From the NCBI GenBank assembly GCA_040752025.1, contig JBFMFR010000002.1:186001-250000 (forward strand): a stretch of DNA of 64,000 nucleotides, given 5' to 3'. This DNA is from JBFMFR01 sp040752025. Lineage in GTDB: Bacteria; Chloroflexota; Anaerolineae; Anaerolineales; UBA4823. The notes below the pieces were generated by a model. It was not told the origin of the DNA and made no database searches. It saw only the letters and a program-made list of their open reading frames with translations. The translations under genes and the position numbers were made by a program. Shown piece by piece: positions 8,874 to 19,327 of the stretch; position 1 is the stretch's first letter; each line of letters opens with the position of its first letter.

Positions 8874-11162
8874 ATGAACGTTCTACTGGTTGGCTCAGGC
8901 GGGCGGGAGCACGCCCTGGCCTGGAAGATCGCCCAATCACCGTGCCTGGATCAGTTGTACTGTGCTCCAGGCAACCCCGGCACGGCCAAATTGGGCGAAA
9001 ACCTGCCCTTGGCTGGCGAGCAGGCTCAGGAGATGGCGGCGTTCTGCCAGCAGCACGCCATCGACTTGGTGGTTGTCGGGCCGGAATCGCCGCTGGCAGC
9101 CGGGCTGGTGGATGTGCTCAGTGCGGCCGGTATCCCGGCCTTTGGCCCCAGCCAGGCAGCGGCCCAGATCGAGGCGTCGAAGGCTTTCGCCAAGGCATTT
9201 ATGCAGCGCCACGGTATCCCCAGTGCGAGATTCGCGGTTTTCGAAGATTTCGAACAGGCGCTGAACCACCTGCGCCAGGTGGATTATCCTATCGTGCTCA
9301 AGGCCTCCGGGCTGGCCGCTGGCAAAGGGGTGCTGCTGCCTGAATCTTTAGCGGAGGCCGAGGCCGGGCTGCGCGCTTTGCTGCTCGAAGGCGCTTTCGG
9401 CGCAGCCGGGGCGCAGGCCATCATCGAAGAACGCTTGCAGGGTGAAGAGGTTTCCTTGCTGGCCTTCTGCGATGGGAAGACCGCGATTGCCATGCCGCCT
9501 GCGCAGGATCACAAGCGTCTGATGGCGGGCGACCGCGGCCCCAATACCGGCGGCATGGGCGCCTACGCTCCGGCTCCCGTTTGCCCGCCTGATCTCAGCC
9601 AGCACATCCTGCGCAGCATCTTGCAGCCCGCCGTCGATGGGCTGCGCGCCGAGGGCATGCCTTTCGTGGGGGTGCTCTACACCGGACTGATACTCACCCC
9701 GCGGGGGCTGCAGGTGCTCGAGTTCAACTGCCGTTTTGGCGACCCCGAGACCCAGGCCATCCTGCCTCTGCTGGAGAGCGATTTGCTCGAGATCATGCAA
9801 GCCTGTGTGAAGGGCCGCCTGGGCGAACTGACGCTGCGTTGGAAGCCCGGCGCAGCCGCCTGTGTAGTGCTGGCTTCGCAGGGCTATCCGGATAAATCCC
9901 CACTGGGCCGGCCAATCCATGGTTTGGAGCAGCGCTTTTCCAACGCCATCGTATTCCAGGCCGGCACGCGCCAGCAAGACCAGCAGGTGGTCACGGCCGG
10001 CGGGCGAGTCCTGGGTGTGACCGGTTGGGCAGAAGACCTGGCGGGCGCGCTTTCCAACGCTTATTCAGCCGTTCAGAAGCTTCACTTTGAGGGCATGCAG
10101 TATCGCCAGGATATCGGCTGGCGGGCGCAAGTCCCCGCCTCTCGCAGCTCTGCCTATTCCCAGGCCGGCGTGGACATCGACATCGGCAACCGGGCCGTGG
10201 ATATGCTGCGCGCCGCCGTGCGCGCCACCTACGGGCCTGAGGTACTGGCCGGCGTAGGCGCTTTTGGTGGGCAGTTCGACGCGGCCCGGCTGAAGGATAT
10301 GCACGCTCCGGTGCTGGTGACCTCCATCGATGGTGTCGGTACCAAAGTCAAGCTGGCTGCCCAGGCGCGGCGCTACGCTTCGCTGGGGCATGATATCGTC
10401 AACCACTGCATCAACGATATCCTGGTTCAGGGGGCGCGCCCGTTGTTCTTCCTGGATTATTTTGCCAGCGCCCGCCTGCAGCCCGAGATTGTGGCCGAAA
10501 TTGTTGGCGGCATGGCCGCTGCCTGCCAGCAGGCTGGCTGCGCCTTGTTGGGCGGCGAGACGGCTGAGATGCCAGGCGTGTACGCCCCGGGAGAATTCGA
10601 TATAGCTGGCGCCATCGTCGGCGTGGTCGAGCGCAGCCACTTGCTGCCTCGCCCTGACTTGCAGGCTGGCGACATGCTGCTTGGCCTGCGCTCCTCGGGA
10701 TTGCATACCAACGGCTTCTCCCTGGTGCGTAAAATTTTTGCGGGTGTTCCCCTGGAAACCCGCTTCCCGGAACTGGAAGCGTCCCTGGGCGAAGTGCTCC
10801 TGGCCCCCCACCGCTCGTACCTGGCTGTGCTCGAGCCTGTGCTGGAGCGCTTGCCCGGCAAGGTCAAGGCCCTGGCGCACATCACCGGCGGCGGGTTGGT
10901 CGAGAACCTGCCGCGCGTTCTGCCCGAGGGGTTGGGCGCGGTGATCTGGCGCGAGCGCTGGCCCATCCCACCCATCTTTGCCCTGATCCAGAACCGCGGC
11001 CAGGTGGATGCCGGAGAAATGTATCGCGTTTTCAACATGGGTATTGGTATGCTGGTCGCAGCCAGCCCGCAAGATGTGGAAGCGCTGCAAGCCGTTATCC
11101 CCGAGACGCTTTATCCCATCGGTGAACTTGTCCCCGGCGGGGAAAAAGTGGCGCTGGCATGA
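8874..11162 (+). CDS. purDM: bifunctional GAR synthetase / AIR synthetase fusion (PurD-PurM)
   Basis: One uninterrupted 762-residue protein joins two enzymes usually encoded separately. Residues about 1-420 are PurD (ATP-grasp GAR synthetase): GGREHALAWK at the N-terminus, NTGGMGAYAP and RFGDPETQ. After a linker of about ten residues, 426-762 are PurM (AIR synthetase): GVDIDIGN, SIDGVGTK, GGETAEMPG and SGLHTNGFS. The same GARS-AIRS order forms the first two domains of the animal trifunctional GART protein. Its stop overlaps the purN start by ATGA. The SD AAGGAGG (8863-8869) precedes the ATG. Confidence 0.95.
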   Translation: MNVLLVGSGGREHALAWKIAQSPCLDQLYCAPGNPGTAKLGENLPLAGEQAQEMAAFCQQHAIDLVVVGPESPLAAGLVDVLSAAGIPAFGPSQAAAQIEASKAFAKAFMQRHGIPSARFAVFEDFEQALNHLRQVDYPIVLKASGLAAGKGVLLPESLAEAEAGLRALLLEGAFGAAGAQAIIEERLQGEEVSLLAFCDGKTAIAMPPAQDHKRLMAGDRGPNTGGMGAYAPAPVCPPDLSQHILRSILQPAVDGLRAEGMPFVGVLYTGLILTPRGLQVLEFNCRFGDPETQAILPLLESDLLEIMQACVKGRLGELTLRWKPGAAACVVLASQGYPDKSPLGRPIHGLEQRFSNAIVFQAGTRQQDQQVVTAGGRVLGVTGWAEDLAGALSNAYSAVQKLHFEGMQYRQDIGWRAQVPASRSSAYSQAGVDIDIGNRAVDMLRAAVRATYGPEVLAGVGAFGGQFDAARLKDMHAPVLVTSIDGVGTKVKLAAQARRYASLGHDIVNHCINDILVQGARPLFFLDYFASARLQPEIVAEIVGGMAAACQQAGCALLGGETAEMPGVYAPGEFDIAGAIVGVVERSHLLPRPDLQAGDMLLGLRSSGLHTNGFSLVRKIFAGVPLETRFPELEASLGEVLLAPHRSYLAVLEPVLERLPGKVKALAHITGGGLVENLPRVLPEGLGAVIWRERWPIPPIFALIQNRGQVDAGEMYRVFNMGIGMLVAASPQDVEALQAVIPETLYPIGELVPGGEKVALA

Positions 11163-11791
11163 AAGGCCGTTCTGTGAACAATGCCCGTTTCGAAGAGCCT
11201 GCCCGGCTGGTTGTGCTGGTCTCCGGTTACGGCTCCAACTTGCAGGCTATCCTGGACGCTTGCGCCAGTGGGGAACTGCCTGCCCAGGTAGTTGCCGTCA
11301 TCTCGAACAAGCGCCAGGCTTTCGGGTTGGAACGCGCTCGCCAGGCTGGCGTGCCTGCCATCTATAAGCCCAAAGCCAAAGAACAGCCGCGCCGCGACTA
11401 CGATGGCGAGTTGGCTGCCCAGGTGGCTGTCTACCTGCCCGATTGGGTGGTTTTGGCCGGTTGGATGCTCGTGCTCACCAACAGTTTTTTGGAGCGCTTT
11501 CCCAACCGGGTGGTCAACCTGCACCCGGCCTTGCCCGGCGCTTTTCCAGGCACACACGCCATCCAACGCGCCTACGAAGCTTTCCTGCGCGGCGAGATCG
11601 ATCACACCGGGGTGATGGTGCACCTGGTGCCTGACGAGGGCATCGACTCCGGTCCGGTGCTGGCGCAGGAAGACATCCCAATTTATCCACAGGATAGCCT
11701 GGGAGTCCTGGAAGAACGTATTCACCGCGTTGAGCATGCCCTGCTCGTCAGCACACTCAGGAAAATCATCCTCCAAGACAAACTTATGTGA
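11159..11791 (+). CDS. purN: GAR transformylase (10-formyl-THF dependent)
   Basis: PurN transfers a formyl group from 10-formyltetrahydrofolate to GAR. The 210 residues show SGYGSNLQ near the N-terminus, NLHPALPGAFPG with Asn120 and His122, and DEGIDSGP with Asp163, the expected catalytic set. The ATG lies within the last codon and stop of purDM, so it is translationally coupled to the fusion. Together the two genes give the GARS-AIRS-GART order of the animal enzyme. An alternative start downstream would break the coupling. Confidence 0.95.
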   Translation: MKGRSVNNARFEEPARLVVLVSGYGSNLQAILDACASGELPAQVVAVISNKRQAFGLERARQAGVPAIYKPKAKEQPRRDYDGELAAQVAVYLPDWVVLAGWMLVLTNSFLERFPNRVVNLHPALPGAFPGTHAIQRAYEAFLRGEIDHTGVMVHLVPDEGIDSGPVLAQEDIPIYPQDSLGVLEERIHRVEHALLVSTLRKIILQDKLM

Positions 11792-11806
11792 CGAAAGGAA
11801 CGAAAT

Positions 11807-13327
11807 ATGCCCCTTGCCATTCTATCCGTTCACGATAAGACCGGTCTGGTCGAATTTGCCGGCGGGCTGCACGCCCTGGGCTGGCGACTGCTGGCCTCCG
11901 GCGGAACTGCCGGGCTGCTGCGCCAGAACGGTCTGCCGGTCAGCGAAGTCGCTGAGTACACCGGCTCACCCGAAATCCTGGGCGGCAGGGTGAAAACCCT
12001 GCACCCTGCCATCCACGGCGGCCTGCTGGCCCGCCCCACCCCGGCAGACCACCAGCAGTTAATCGAACTGGGCTGGGATTACATCGACCTGGTGGCCGTC
12101 AACCTGTACCCCTTCGAAGAGACTGTCGCCCGCCCGGGAGCCACCCTGGAAGAAGCCATCGAGAACATCGACATTGGCGGCGTGACGCTGATCCGCGCCG
12201 CAGCCAAGAACCATGACCGTGTGACGCTGTTGTGCGACCCGGTAGATTACCCCCAGACCCTGGCCGAATTGCAAACCGGGCAAATGGGCCCTGCGACGCG
12301 TCGCCGGTTGGCGCTGAAGGGTTTCACCCTCACTGCTCACTACGACGCCGCTATCCAGCGCTATCTGCACAATTTGGAAACAGGTGAAAGTAAAGATGCG
12401 CCCCTGGAACTGACTCTCTACCCGCTCAACCGGCTGCGCTACGGCGAAAACCCGCACCAGGAAGCCACGCTCTATGGCTACAGCCCGGATCAGGGCGCGC
12501 TGGGGGGCAGCGTGCTGCAAGGCAAGGCGCTCTCCTACAACAACCTGCTCGACCTGGACGCTGCCTGGCGTGGCGCGGTTTCTTTCGAGCGGCCCACGGT
12601 GTGCATCGTCAAGCACCTCTCGCCCTGCGGCCTTGCCAGCGCTGGCGACCTGCGGCAGGCTTTCCTGGATGCCCTGGCCTGCGATCCGGTTTCAGCCTTT
12701 GGCGGCGTGATCGCCACCAACCAACCCTTTGATGCCAGGGTAGCCCAGGCCCTGGGTGAGCTGTTCGTCGAGTGTATCGCCGCCCCAGGCTTCAGCGCCG
12801 AAGCCCTGGAAATTCTGTCGAAGCGCAAGAATCTGCGCCTGGTGAGCATGCCCGATACGCGAGTCCGGCCGCTCTTCGAACTGCGCTCGGTCAACCAGGG
12901 TGTTCTGCGCCAGACCGTCGATTTGGGCGATCCCCAGGATGCGCAATGGAAGGTTGTCAGCCAGCGCCAGCCCGATTCAGCGGAGTGGCAGGCGCTGCGC
13001 TTTGCCTGGAAGGCCTGCCAGCATATCAAGTCCAACGCCATCGTTTTTGTTCGGGGCGAGGCCACTGTGGGCATCGGCGGGGGGCAGCCCAACCGCGTTG
13101 ACTGTGTGCGCATCGCCGTCCAGCGCGCTGGTGAGAAGTCTCGCGGGGCGGTGATGGCCTCGGACGCCTTCTTCCCCTTCCCCGACTCGGTAGAAGTGGC
13201 TGCCAGGGCCGGCATCACCGCCGTTATAGCCCCTGGCGGCTCGGTACGCGATACTGAGTCGATCGCTGTCGCCGATGCCCAGGGAATGGCCATGGTCTTC
13301 ACCGGCGTCAGGCATTTCAGACATTAG
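11807..13327 (+). CDS. purH: AICAR transformylase / IMP cyclohydrolase
   Basis: PurH performs the last two steps to IMP. The 506-residue product has the normal two-domain form: an N-terminal MGS-like cyclohydrolase domain (about 1-190, [22 protein letters not shown]) and the AICAR transformylase domain with the catalytic Lys-His in [18 protein letters not shown] lies about seven bases before the ATG. It sits 15 bases after purN and 13 bases before guaB, completing the pathway within the operon. Confidence 0.96.
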   Translation: MPLAILSVHDKTGLVEFAGGLHALGWRLLASGGTAGLLRQNGLPVSEVAEYTGSPEILGGRVKTLHPAIHGGLLARPTPADHQQLIELGWDYIDLVAVNLYPFEETVARPGATLEEAIENIDIGGVTLIRAAAKNHDRVTLLCDPVDYPQTLAELQTGQMGPATRRRLALKGFTLTAHYDAAIQRYLHNLETGESKDAPLELTLYPLNRLRYGENPHQEATLYGYSPDQGALGGSVLQGKALSYNNLLDLDAAWRGAVSFERPTVCIVKHLSPCGLASAGDLRQAFLDALACDPVSAFGGVIATNQPFDARVAQALGELFVECIAAPGFSAEALEILSKRKNLRLVSMPDTRVRPLFELRSVNQGVLRQTVDLGDPQDAQWKVVSQRQPDSAEWQALRFAWKACQHIKSNAIVFVRGEATVGIGGGQPNRVDCVRIAVQRAGEKSRGAVMASDAFFPFPDSVEVAARAGITAVIAPGGSVRDTESIAVADAQGMAMVFTGVRHFRH

Positions 13328-13340
13328 AATGGGAGTGAGC

Positions 13341-14822
13341 ATGAACGAGGAACTGTTCAACCAAGAGGAGGCCCTGACCTTCGATGACGTTTTGATCGTA
13401 CCCGGCTATTCCGAGGTGCTGCCCGCTCAGGTGGATGTGAGCGCTCAACTCACTGCTGGCATCCGCCTGTCGATTCCGATCCTTTCCGCGGCGATGGACA
13501 CGGTCACGGAAGCGCGCATGGCCATCGCCCTGGCGCGTGAAGGCGGGCTCGGCATCATCCACCGCAATCTGTCGCCCGAAGCCCAGGCTGCCGAGGTTGA
13601 CAAGGTTAAACGCTCGCAATCTGGCATGATCGTTGAGCCCATCACGCTGCCGCCGCAGGCCGTGGTGCGCCAGGCGGAGGGCATCATGTCTACCTATCAC
13701 ATCAGCGGTGTGCCCATCACCGACCCAGACGGGCGCCTGTTGGGTATCCTGACCAACCGCGACGTGCGCTTCCTGGAAGCCAGCGACTACGATCTGCCCG
13801 TCAGCCAGTTCATGACCTCGCAGCCGCTGGTGACGGCCCCGGTGGGGATTGGCCTGGAAGCAGCCAAGCATATCCTGCAAAAACACCGCATCGAAAAGCT
13901 GCCCCTGGTCGATGAGGCCGGGATACTCAAAGGGCTGCTGACTGTCAAAGACATCCAGAAAGCGCGCGATTTTCCAAACGCCTCCCTGGATAGCCGCGGC
14001 CGCTTGCGGGTGGGGGCGGCAGTGGGTGTGGGCGCCGACCTGGAGGTGCGCCTCCAGGCCCTGGTGGATGAAGATGTAGACATCATCGTTATCGACACGG
14101 CTCACGGGCACTCAGCCGGCGTTCTGCGCGCCTTGCAGCGCATCCGCCAGAACTGGCCGGAACTGCCGGTCATCGCTGGCAACGTGGTCACGCAAGAAGG
14201 TGTACAGGCTTTGATCGATGCCGGGGCCAGCGCCGTCAAAGTGGGAGTGGGTGCCGGTTCGATCTGCACCACGCGGGTCATCTCCGGCGCGGGCATGCCG
14301 CAGGTCAGCGCCATCTACGCCTGCGCCCGGGTTGCTCACGCCCGGGGCATACCGGTCATCGCCGATGGCGGTGTCAAGTATTCCGGCGATATCGTCAAAG
14401 CCATTGTGGCTGGAGCCGACGTGATCATGCTAGGCAGCCTGCTGGCTGGCCTGGAAGAATCGCCTGGTGAAGTGGTTTTGTATGAAGGCCGGCGCTTCAA
14501 GGAATACCGGGGCATGGGCAGCCTCGGCGCCATGCAGGGCTACGGGCGCGACCGCTACGCCAGCGGGCAGGCCGGTAGCGGCAAGTTAGTGCCAGAAGGC
14601 ATCGAGGGGCGCGTGCCCTACAAGGGCAATTTGCACGATTACGTCTTCCAACTGGTCGGCGGTCTGCGTTCGGGCATGGGCTATGCCGGGGCTGCCAGCC
14701 TGGAAGACCTGCGCCAGCGTACCCGCCTGGTGCGCATCACCAACGCTGGCCTGATCGAAAGCCATCCTCACGATGTAATTATTACGAAAGAAGCGCCTAA
14801 TTACCAACTCAGTCCAGGTTAA
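13341..14822 (+). CDS. guaB: IMP dehydrogenase
   Basis: GuaB oxidises IMP to XMP with NAD, the first step to GMP. The ATG at 13341 is chosen because GGGAG (13331-13335) lies five bases upstream; starts further up would lie inside purH. The 493 residues contain the TIM-barrel start [14 protein letters not shown], two CBS domains (about residues 95-205, with [20 protein letters not shown]) and the catalytic loop [11 protein letters not shown] with Cys309. It is the last gene of the purine run. Confidence 0.96.
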   Translation: MNEELFNQEEALTFDDVLIVPGYSEVLPAQVDVSAQLTAGIRLSIPILSAAMDTVTEARMAIALAREGGLGIIHRNLSPEAQAAEVDKVKRSQSGMIVEPITLPPQAVVRQAEGIMSTYHISGVPITDPDGRLLGILTNRDVRFLEASDYDLPVSQFMTSQPLVTAPVGIGLEAAKHILQKHRIEKLPLVDEAGILKGLLTVKDIQKARDFPNASLDSRGRLRVGAAVGVGADLEVRLQALVDEDVDIIVIDTAHGHSAGVLRALQRIRQNWPELPVIAGNVVTQEGVQALIDAGASAVKVGVGAGSICTTRVISGAGMPQVSAIYACARVAHARGIPVIADGGVKYSGDIVKAIVAGADVIMLGSLLAGLEESPGEVVLYEGRRFKEYRGMGSLGAMQGYGRDRYASGQAGSGKLVPEGIEGRVPYKGNLHDYVFQLVGGLRSGMGYAGAASLEDLRQRTRLVRITNAGLIESHPHDVIITKEAPNYQLSPG

Positions 14823-14851
14823 AGCGTGACGATTTGCTCGTCTGCGGGTTT

Positions 14852-14857
14852 TATAAT
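14852..14857 (+). promoter_or_regulatory. probable -10 box for fabI
   Basis: A consensus TATAAT lies in the 76-base gap between guaB and fabI, 41 bases before the fabI ATG. No good -35 hexamer is placed 16-18 bases upstream, so this is a weak call. It suggests fabI can be transcribed independently of the purine operon. Confidence 0.35.
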
Positions 14858-14898
14858 TATCCGTACGACGAAATCCTGCAAAGCGGAGGTTGATTGCG

Positions 14899-15681
14899 AT
14901 GAGTTTATTACAGGGAAAAACGGCGTTGATCTTTGGCCTGGCCAATGACCGTTCCATCGCCTGGGGCGTGGCCCAGGCTTTTCACGCCCAGGGGGCCACG
15001 CTAGGCTTCAGTTACGCTGGCGAGGCCCTCGAGCGGCGCGTGCGCCCTCTGGCCGAATCGTTGGGCGTTGGCTTCGTCGAGCCTTGTGACGTTGCTCGGG
15101 ACGAAGACATCCAGGCCGTTGCCGAGAAGGCTGCCCAGGCCTTTGGGCAGATCGATATCCTGGTACATTCCATCGCCTTCGCCAATCGTGATGAGCTGAC
15201 CGGACCGTATTACAACACCAGCCGGGCTGGTTTTCACCTGGCGATGGATATCAGTGTGTACTCTTTCACAGCCCTGGCGCGCGCCTTCCAGCCCATCCTG
15301 CGGCCCGGCGGCGCTTTGGTGACGATGACTTACTATGGGGCCGAGAAAGTTTCACCGCATTACAACGTGATGGGTGTGGCCAAAGCTGCCCTGGAAGCTT
15401 CGGTGCGTTACCTGGCCTATGACTTTGGCTCTCAAGGCGTACGCGTCAACGCTATCTCTGCCGGTCCGATTCGTACCCTGGCGGCTATGGGAGTCTCGGG
15501 CTTCCGGCTGATGTACAAAAAGTTCGCCGAGATTGCTCCACTGCACCAGAACATCGAAGTCGAGGATGTTGGCAATGCGGCCGTTTTCCTGTGTTCCGAA
15601 CTGGCGGCCAAGACCACTGGTCAGGTGCTCTACGTGGATTCGGGGTACAATATCCTGGGTATCCCCGAAACAGTCGAATAA
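14899..15681 (+). CDS. fabI: enoyl-ACP reductase [NADH]
   Basis: FabI carries out the final reduction of each fatty-acid elongation cycle. The ATG 14899 follows GCGGAGGT by eight bases. The 260-residue SDR-fold protein has the FabI-type nucleotide site [13 protein letters not shown] and the family-specific Tyr-x6-Lys pair, Tyr155 and Lys162 in YNVMGVAK, with a second Tyr at 145 in TYYGAE. Length and motifs match triclosan-target FabI rather than FabK, FabL or FabV. Confidence 0.94.
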   Translation: MSLLQGKTALIFGLANDRSIAWGVAQAFHAQGATLGFSYAGEALERRVRPLAESLGVGFVEPCDVARDEDIQAVAEKAAQAFGQIDILVHSIAFANRDELTGPYYNTSRAGFHLAMDISVYSFTALARAFQPILRPGGALVTMTYYGAEKVSPHYNVMGVAKAALEASVRYLAYDFGSQGVRVNAISAGPIRTLAAMGVSGFRLMYKKFAEIAPLHQNIEVEDVGNAAVFLCSELAAKTTGQVLYVDSGYNILGIPETVE

Positions 15682-15718
15682 AATTTAGTCAAGCCCGAAG
15701 GAGCTATACCAAAATCGT

Positions 15719-16171
15719 ATGTTTCGCAAGCGAGAGGATGACACACTTCCCCCCACCCAGGTGGCCCCTGCCGAGCGGGTGACTTCTGTGCTCGGCCCTG
15801 GCATTATCTGGAAAGGCAACTTGAACGGCAGCGGCGGCGTGCGCATTGAAGGATCGTTCGAGGGTGAAATTGCCCTGCGTGGCCTGCTGGTGGTTGGCGC
15901 TACCGGGCGGGTTACCTGCCCGCACCTGCGCGCCAATGTTGTCATCATCGCCGGAGCTGTGCGCGGCGACATCACCGCCGAGAAGGTGGAAATTCGCTCG
16001 ACTGGACGGGTTTGGGGAGATGTGGTCACGGCAGCCTTTGCCACCGAAGAGGGGGCTTTTCTGAGAGGCCAGATCCGCATGGAGGAATCCGTAGAGATCG
16101 ATGTTCCAGGCGAAACAGGTTCCGATGACACAAGCTTAGGTGAAGCGCCAATCAGCCCCGAGGAAGCCTAA
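15719..16171 (+). CDS. bactofilin-family polymer-forming cytoskeletal protein
   Basis: Bactofilins form nucleotide-free filaments built from a beta-helix and often sit at the inner face of the membrane. The 150 residues show the characteristic repeat of short Gly- and Val-rich strands (GVRIEGSFEGEI, GLLVVGATGRV, GAVRGDI, RSTGRVWGDV) over about residues 30-120, flanked by polar tails. It lies 37 bases after fabI on the same strand and may share its transcript. An AAGGAG lies about 14 bases upstream of the ATG, rather far, so the start is less sure than the family. Confidence 0.85.
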   Translation: MFRKREDDTLPPTQVAPAERVTSVLGPGIIWKGNLNGSGGVRIEGSFEGEIALRGLLVVGATGRVTCPHLRANVVIIAGAVRGDITAEKVEIRSTGRVWGDVVTAAFATEEGAFLRGQIRMEESVEIDVPGETGSDDTSLGEAPISPEEA

Positions 16172-16200
16172 GAGCGCGCCTTCTCTTATCCCCCAACCAC

Positions 16201-17838
16201 TCACGGGCTCGGGGTTGTGGCTGCCGGTGTGGCGCTTGGCCAGGGCGTGCGGGTTGGCTTTGGCGTCTGAGATGGCACGGGAGTGCGTGTGTCGGTGGCA
16301 GTGGCAGTGGGTGTTTCGGTCAGTGTGGCGAAAACCTGTTCCAGGTCTGCTCCTATGTGCAAATCTGCTGCCACTTCATCCAGGTATTGCAGCAATTGTG
16401 GCACCTGGTTGATGGTGAAGTAAGAACGGAATAACTGCGTAGAGGCATCGCTCAAAGCCCAGCGCACCGCGCTCCAGGATTGGTAAGGGGGCTCGGAGTG
16501 CGCCAGCGGCAAGGATTGCACTGCGGCGGCCCACTGCGGGTTGCGCCGCTGGTAGGTTTCCAATTGCGCCAGCGTAGAAGCGTTCAGCGGGAATGTGCCG
16601 CTGGCTTCGATCAGGCGCGCCTGGTTCTGCGCTTGCAGCAGCCAGCGCACAAACACCCAGGCGGCCAACTGTCGCTGCGGTGAGCTGGGCAGGATTTCGA
16701 AAGAAGGACCATAAGCGTTGAAAGCCGCTTTACCGTTTGGGGAAGGGAAAGGCAGCACCGTCCATTCATCCGTTTTCCCCGCCAGTCGAAATGCCTCTGC
16801 CTGGTAGGGGATATCCAACAGGCTGGCGCTCAGGAACAGCGCCTGTCGCGCCGCGAAGGCTTCGTCCGGGTACGTTGTGTCCGCCAGCCAGGCGCAGCCC
16901 TGGTCGAACAGGCTGCGCAAGAAAGTAAAAGCCTGCACTGAAGGCCCGCTAGAGAACTGGTAGGGGCTTGCCTGAATTCCAGGTTCGGGCGACAGGCTCA
17001 CCTGACCGCCGTAAGCGTACAACCAACCCAGCGTGGCGGCGTAGTTGGTAGCGATCAACCAGCCGCCTGTGCCGTCATTCTGCGCATCTGCGTCCCGCAG
17101 GTTATCGCGTCCGGCAGCGCAGGTTTGCAGCCGGAACTGCTCAGGGGTTTCTGGCGGTAGTACGTATCCCAACATCTGCGCCCAGGTGCGGTTGTAGAAC
17201 AACATTTGCCCGGTCCGCCAGGCTGGCACTCCCAGCCGCTGGCCATTGGCGAGATCTTGTTCCCAGAAGGCCGGGTAAAAATCATCTTGTTGTTCAGCGC
17301 TTAGTCCCCAATCGAGATCATTGACGTAGTCGTTCAAATCCACCAGCGGTTTGCGTGCCTGCCAGGTCAGCGCCTGGTGCAGGTAGCCTACCACCAGGTC
17401 AGGCGTATTATCAGTTGCCAGGGCTGCGTTCATGCTGTTGGACATTTCGTCCGGGCTGCCCTGCGAGACAGGCACAATCACGATCTTCCATTGGTTCGAC
17501 AGGTTGAATTCATCCACTAGAGCCTTCATCGTGGCGTCACCGGCCCCTGACCAGGTGTACCAGTAACGAACCACCACGCCGCGCAAATCAGCGTCTTTCA
17601 ACCCCAGGCGCTTTTCGGGCGTTGAGGTCGGAGAGGGTGTGCCTGCCACGGTGGGTGTGCGGGTTTTGGGGAACCCGGTTATGGAAGGAGAGGCCTGCGG
17701 GGTGGTTGGCGGCATTCCAGTCGTCGGGTCCGAGCCCGGTTTACAGCCGGATAATAGCGCTATCAGCACCAGGCTCAAAAGGATCAGTGGGCGATATCGC
17801 GATATAATAAATCCGAGCAGATTTTTCATTGAATTCAT
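16201..17838 (-). CDS. extracellular solute-binding lipoprotein, sugar/UgpB-like
   Basis: This is a binding protein of the sugar or glycerol-phosphate ABC class. The ATG 17838 gives 545 residues; an internal ATG at 17829 is possible. A signal segment ends in the lipobox LLSGC with Cys32, followed by a Pro/Thr-rich spacer. The folded part begins near RYWYTWSGAGDATM, and NAALATDNTPDLVVGY resembles the first half of the chimeric binding protein at 20325. The last 35 residues are again Thr/Pro-rich. It is divergent from the sugar permeases, with a 304-base shared region, so it may be a second receptor for them. Confidence 0.85.
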   Translation of the reverse strand: MNSMKNLLGFIISRYRPLILLSLVLIALLSGCKPGSDPTTGMPPTTPQASPSITGFPKTRTPTVAGTPSPTSTPEKRLGLKDADLRGVVVRYWYTWSGAGDATMKALVDEFNLSNQWKIVIVPVSQGSPDEMSNSMNAALATDNTPDLVVGYLHQALTWQARKPLVDLNDYVNDLDWGLSAEQQDDFYPAFWEQDLANGQRLGVPAWRTGQMLFYNRTWAQMLGYVLPPETPEQFRLQTCAAGRDNLRDADAQNDGTGGWLIATNYAATLGWLYAYGGQVSLSPEPGIQASPYQFSSGPSVQAFTFLRSLFDQGCAWLADTTYPDEAFAARQALFLSASLLDIPYQAEAFRLAGKTDEWTVLPFPSPNGKAAFNAYGPSFEILPSSPQRQLAAWVFVRWLLQAQNQARLIEASGTFPLNASTLAQLETYQRRNPQWAAAVQSLPLAHSEPPYQSWSAVRWALSDASTQLFRSYFTINQVPQLLQYLDEVAADLHIGADLEQVFATLTETPTATATDTRTPVPSQTPKPTRTPWPSATPAATTPSP

Positions 17839-18142
17839 CAAGGCCTAGTTTATCATCACTTGCCAGATTCCGCTCCCTGCAAAAATCCTTAACTGACTGT
17901 TTACATACGATTGGCGCCTGTTGTGCTATTCTTGATCTGTTATGTTATGCACCTCTTATGTAATCAGCCAAAAGTGACACACGGCATATTTGCCGCAGCC
18001 CAATTATGCTTTATAATCTAAGCACAACCGAAAGATGGTATATTTAAGCGGACTTACCCCATCCACAAAGGCGAACCGGATTCCGACCGGTTTCATACAC
18101 AGCGTCCAGATCCAGATGGACCTGTGAGGAAGGAGGAGCACA
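17839..18142. other. divergent regulatory region of the transport island
   Basis: A 304-base non-coding region separates the minus-strand lipoprotein from the plus-strand permeases. It holds the promoter at 17990-18017 and a hairpin AACCGG/CCGGTT (18074-18092, 7-base loop) in the permease leader. A second short repeat GTCCA/TGGAC follows near 18104-18121. No coding sequence was seen in it. Confidence 0.5.
17990..18017 (+). promoter_or_regulatory. sigma-70-type promoter for the permease operon
   Basis: TTGCCG (17990-17995) and a consensus TATAAT (18012-18017) are separated by 16 bases. The transcript would begin near 18024, giving a leader of about 119 bases before the first permease. Confidence 0.55.
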
Positions 18143-19327
18143 TTGGCAGCCACCCCCTGGTCTCAAGCCCCTTCTGGAATGCCTCAACGCAGGCGCATCC
18201 GTTGGATTGATGTCAAAGAGCAACTGACGGGTTATCTCTTCATCCTTCCGGCTGTCACGATCATCACGATCTTTGGATTCTTCCCGATTGGCTATGCAAT
18301 CTATATGAGCACGCTCAACTGGCGGGTCAAAAAAGGCCCGTTCGTTGGCGCGGACAATTACGTCAAGGCTATTGGCGATTGGGGAGGCGTATTGATCTTT
18401 GCCGCAGGATTTGTCATCCTGTACCTGGCCTATTTGGCCTGGGACAGCGCTTTCAAGGCCAGGTCCGACCGGGCTATGCTGTTGCGTCTGGGGACAGCCC
18501 TGCTGTTGATTGCGGCCTGGTTTGCCATCCCGCTTGGATGGGAGCGCATGCTGGCCGCCGGCGACAAGAATTTCCTGGATTCCTTGCCGATTACGGTTTT
18601 CTACGCCATCTCGACCGTGCCAGCCGAATTATTCCTGGCGATGATCTTAGCCTACGTTTTGTTTCAAAAGATTCGCGGCCAGGAATTTTTCCGCATGTTG
18701 TATTTCCTGCCTTACATCACCCCTGTGGTGGCCGCAGCGGTCGTCTTCCGCACCATTTTTAGCTCACGCGAGACCGCTCTGGCCAACCAGTTCCTGGATT
18801 TCTTCGGCTTGCCGGTGCAAAAATGGCTGTTCGAATCTCGCCCGGTAAACCAGATTTTGTTCGGCTTGCAGGATAATTCGTTGAGCGGCTTCCTGGCAGG
18901 CCCAAGCCTGGCCCTGGTCTCGATTGCGCTGTTCGGTGTGTGGACCTACGTGGGCTACAACACCGTGATCTTCCTGGCTGGTCTGGGTTCTATCCCCCAC
19001 GAGTTATACGAAGCTGCCGAGATCGACGGCGCCGGCAAGTTGGCGGTTTTTCGCAACATCACTTTGCCGCTGCTCTCGCCAGTGACTTTCTACCTGGCGT
19101 TGATCGCCTTCATCGGAACTTTCAAAGCCTTCAACCATATCTATGTGATGCGCGTGCCTTCCGCTCAGGGCACGGCTGATGTTGCCAGTGTAACCATCTT
19201 CGATACATTCTACAAGGCCAATCAATATGGCTATGCCGCCGCCCAGGCGATCGTCCTCTTCGTGATCATTCTGGGGCTGACATTCGTACAGAACAAAGTT
19301 TTTGGCGAGAAGGTGTTCTATGGCTAA
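18143..19327 (+). CDS. ABC transporter permease, MalF/UgpA-type
   Basis: This is the first inner-membrane permease of a sugar-class ABC importer. The TTG at 18143 is preferred because AAGGAGGAG lies directly upstream (18130-18138). The 394-residue protein is longer than most of the family (about 300): two extra hydrophobic segments lie between residues 85 and 135. The ATPase-contact EAA loop, YEAAEIDGAGKLAVF, is near residues 290-305, as expected. It overlaps the second permease by eight bases. No matching MalK/UgpC ATPase gene is in the window, so an ATPase from elsewhere must energise it. Confidence 0.9.
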   Translation: MAATPWSQAPSGMPQRRRIRWIDVKEQLTGYLFILPAVTIITIFGFFPIGYAIYMSTLNWRVKKGPFVGADNYVKAIGDWGGVLIFAAGFVILYLAYLAWDSAFKARSDRAMLLRLGTALLLIAAWFAIPLGWERMLAAGDKNFLDSLPITVFYAISTVPAELFLAMILAYVLFQKIRGQEFFRMLYFLPYITPVVAAAVVFRTIFSSRETALANQFLDFFGLPVQKWLFESRPVNQILFGLQDNSLSGFLAGPSLALVSIALFGVWTYVGYNTVIFLAGLGSIPHELYEAAEIDGAGKLAVFRNITLPLLSPVTFYLALIAFIGTFKAFNHIYVMRVPSAQGTADVASVTIFDTFYKANQYGYAAAQAIVLFVIILGLTFVQNKVFGEKVFYG

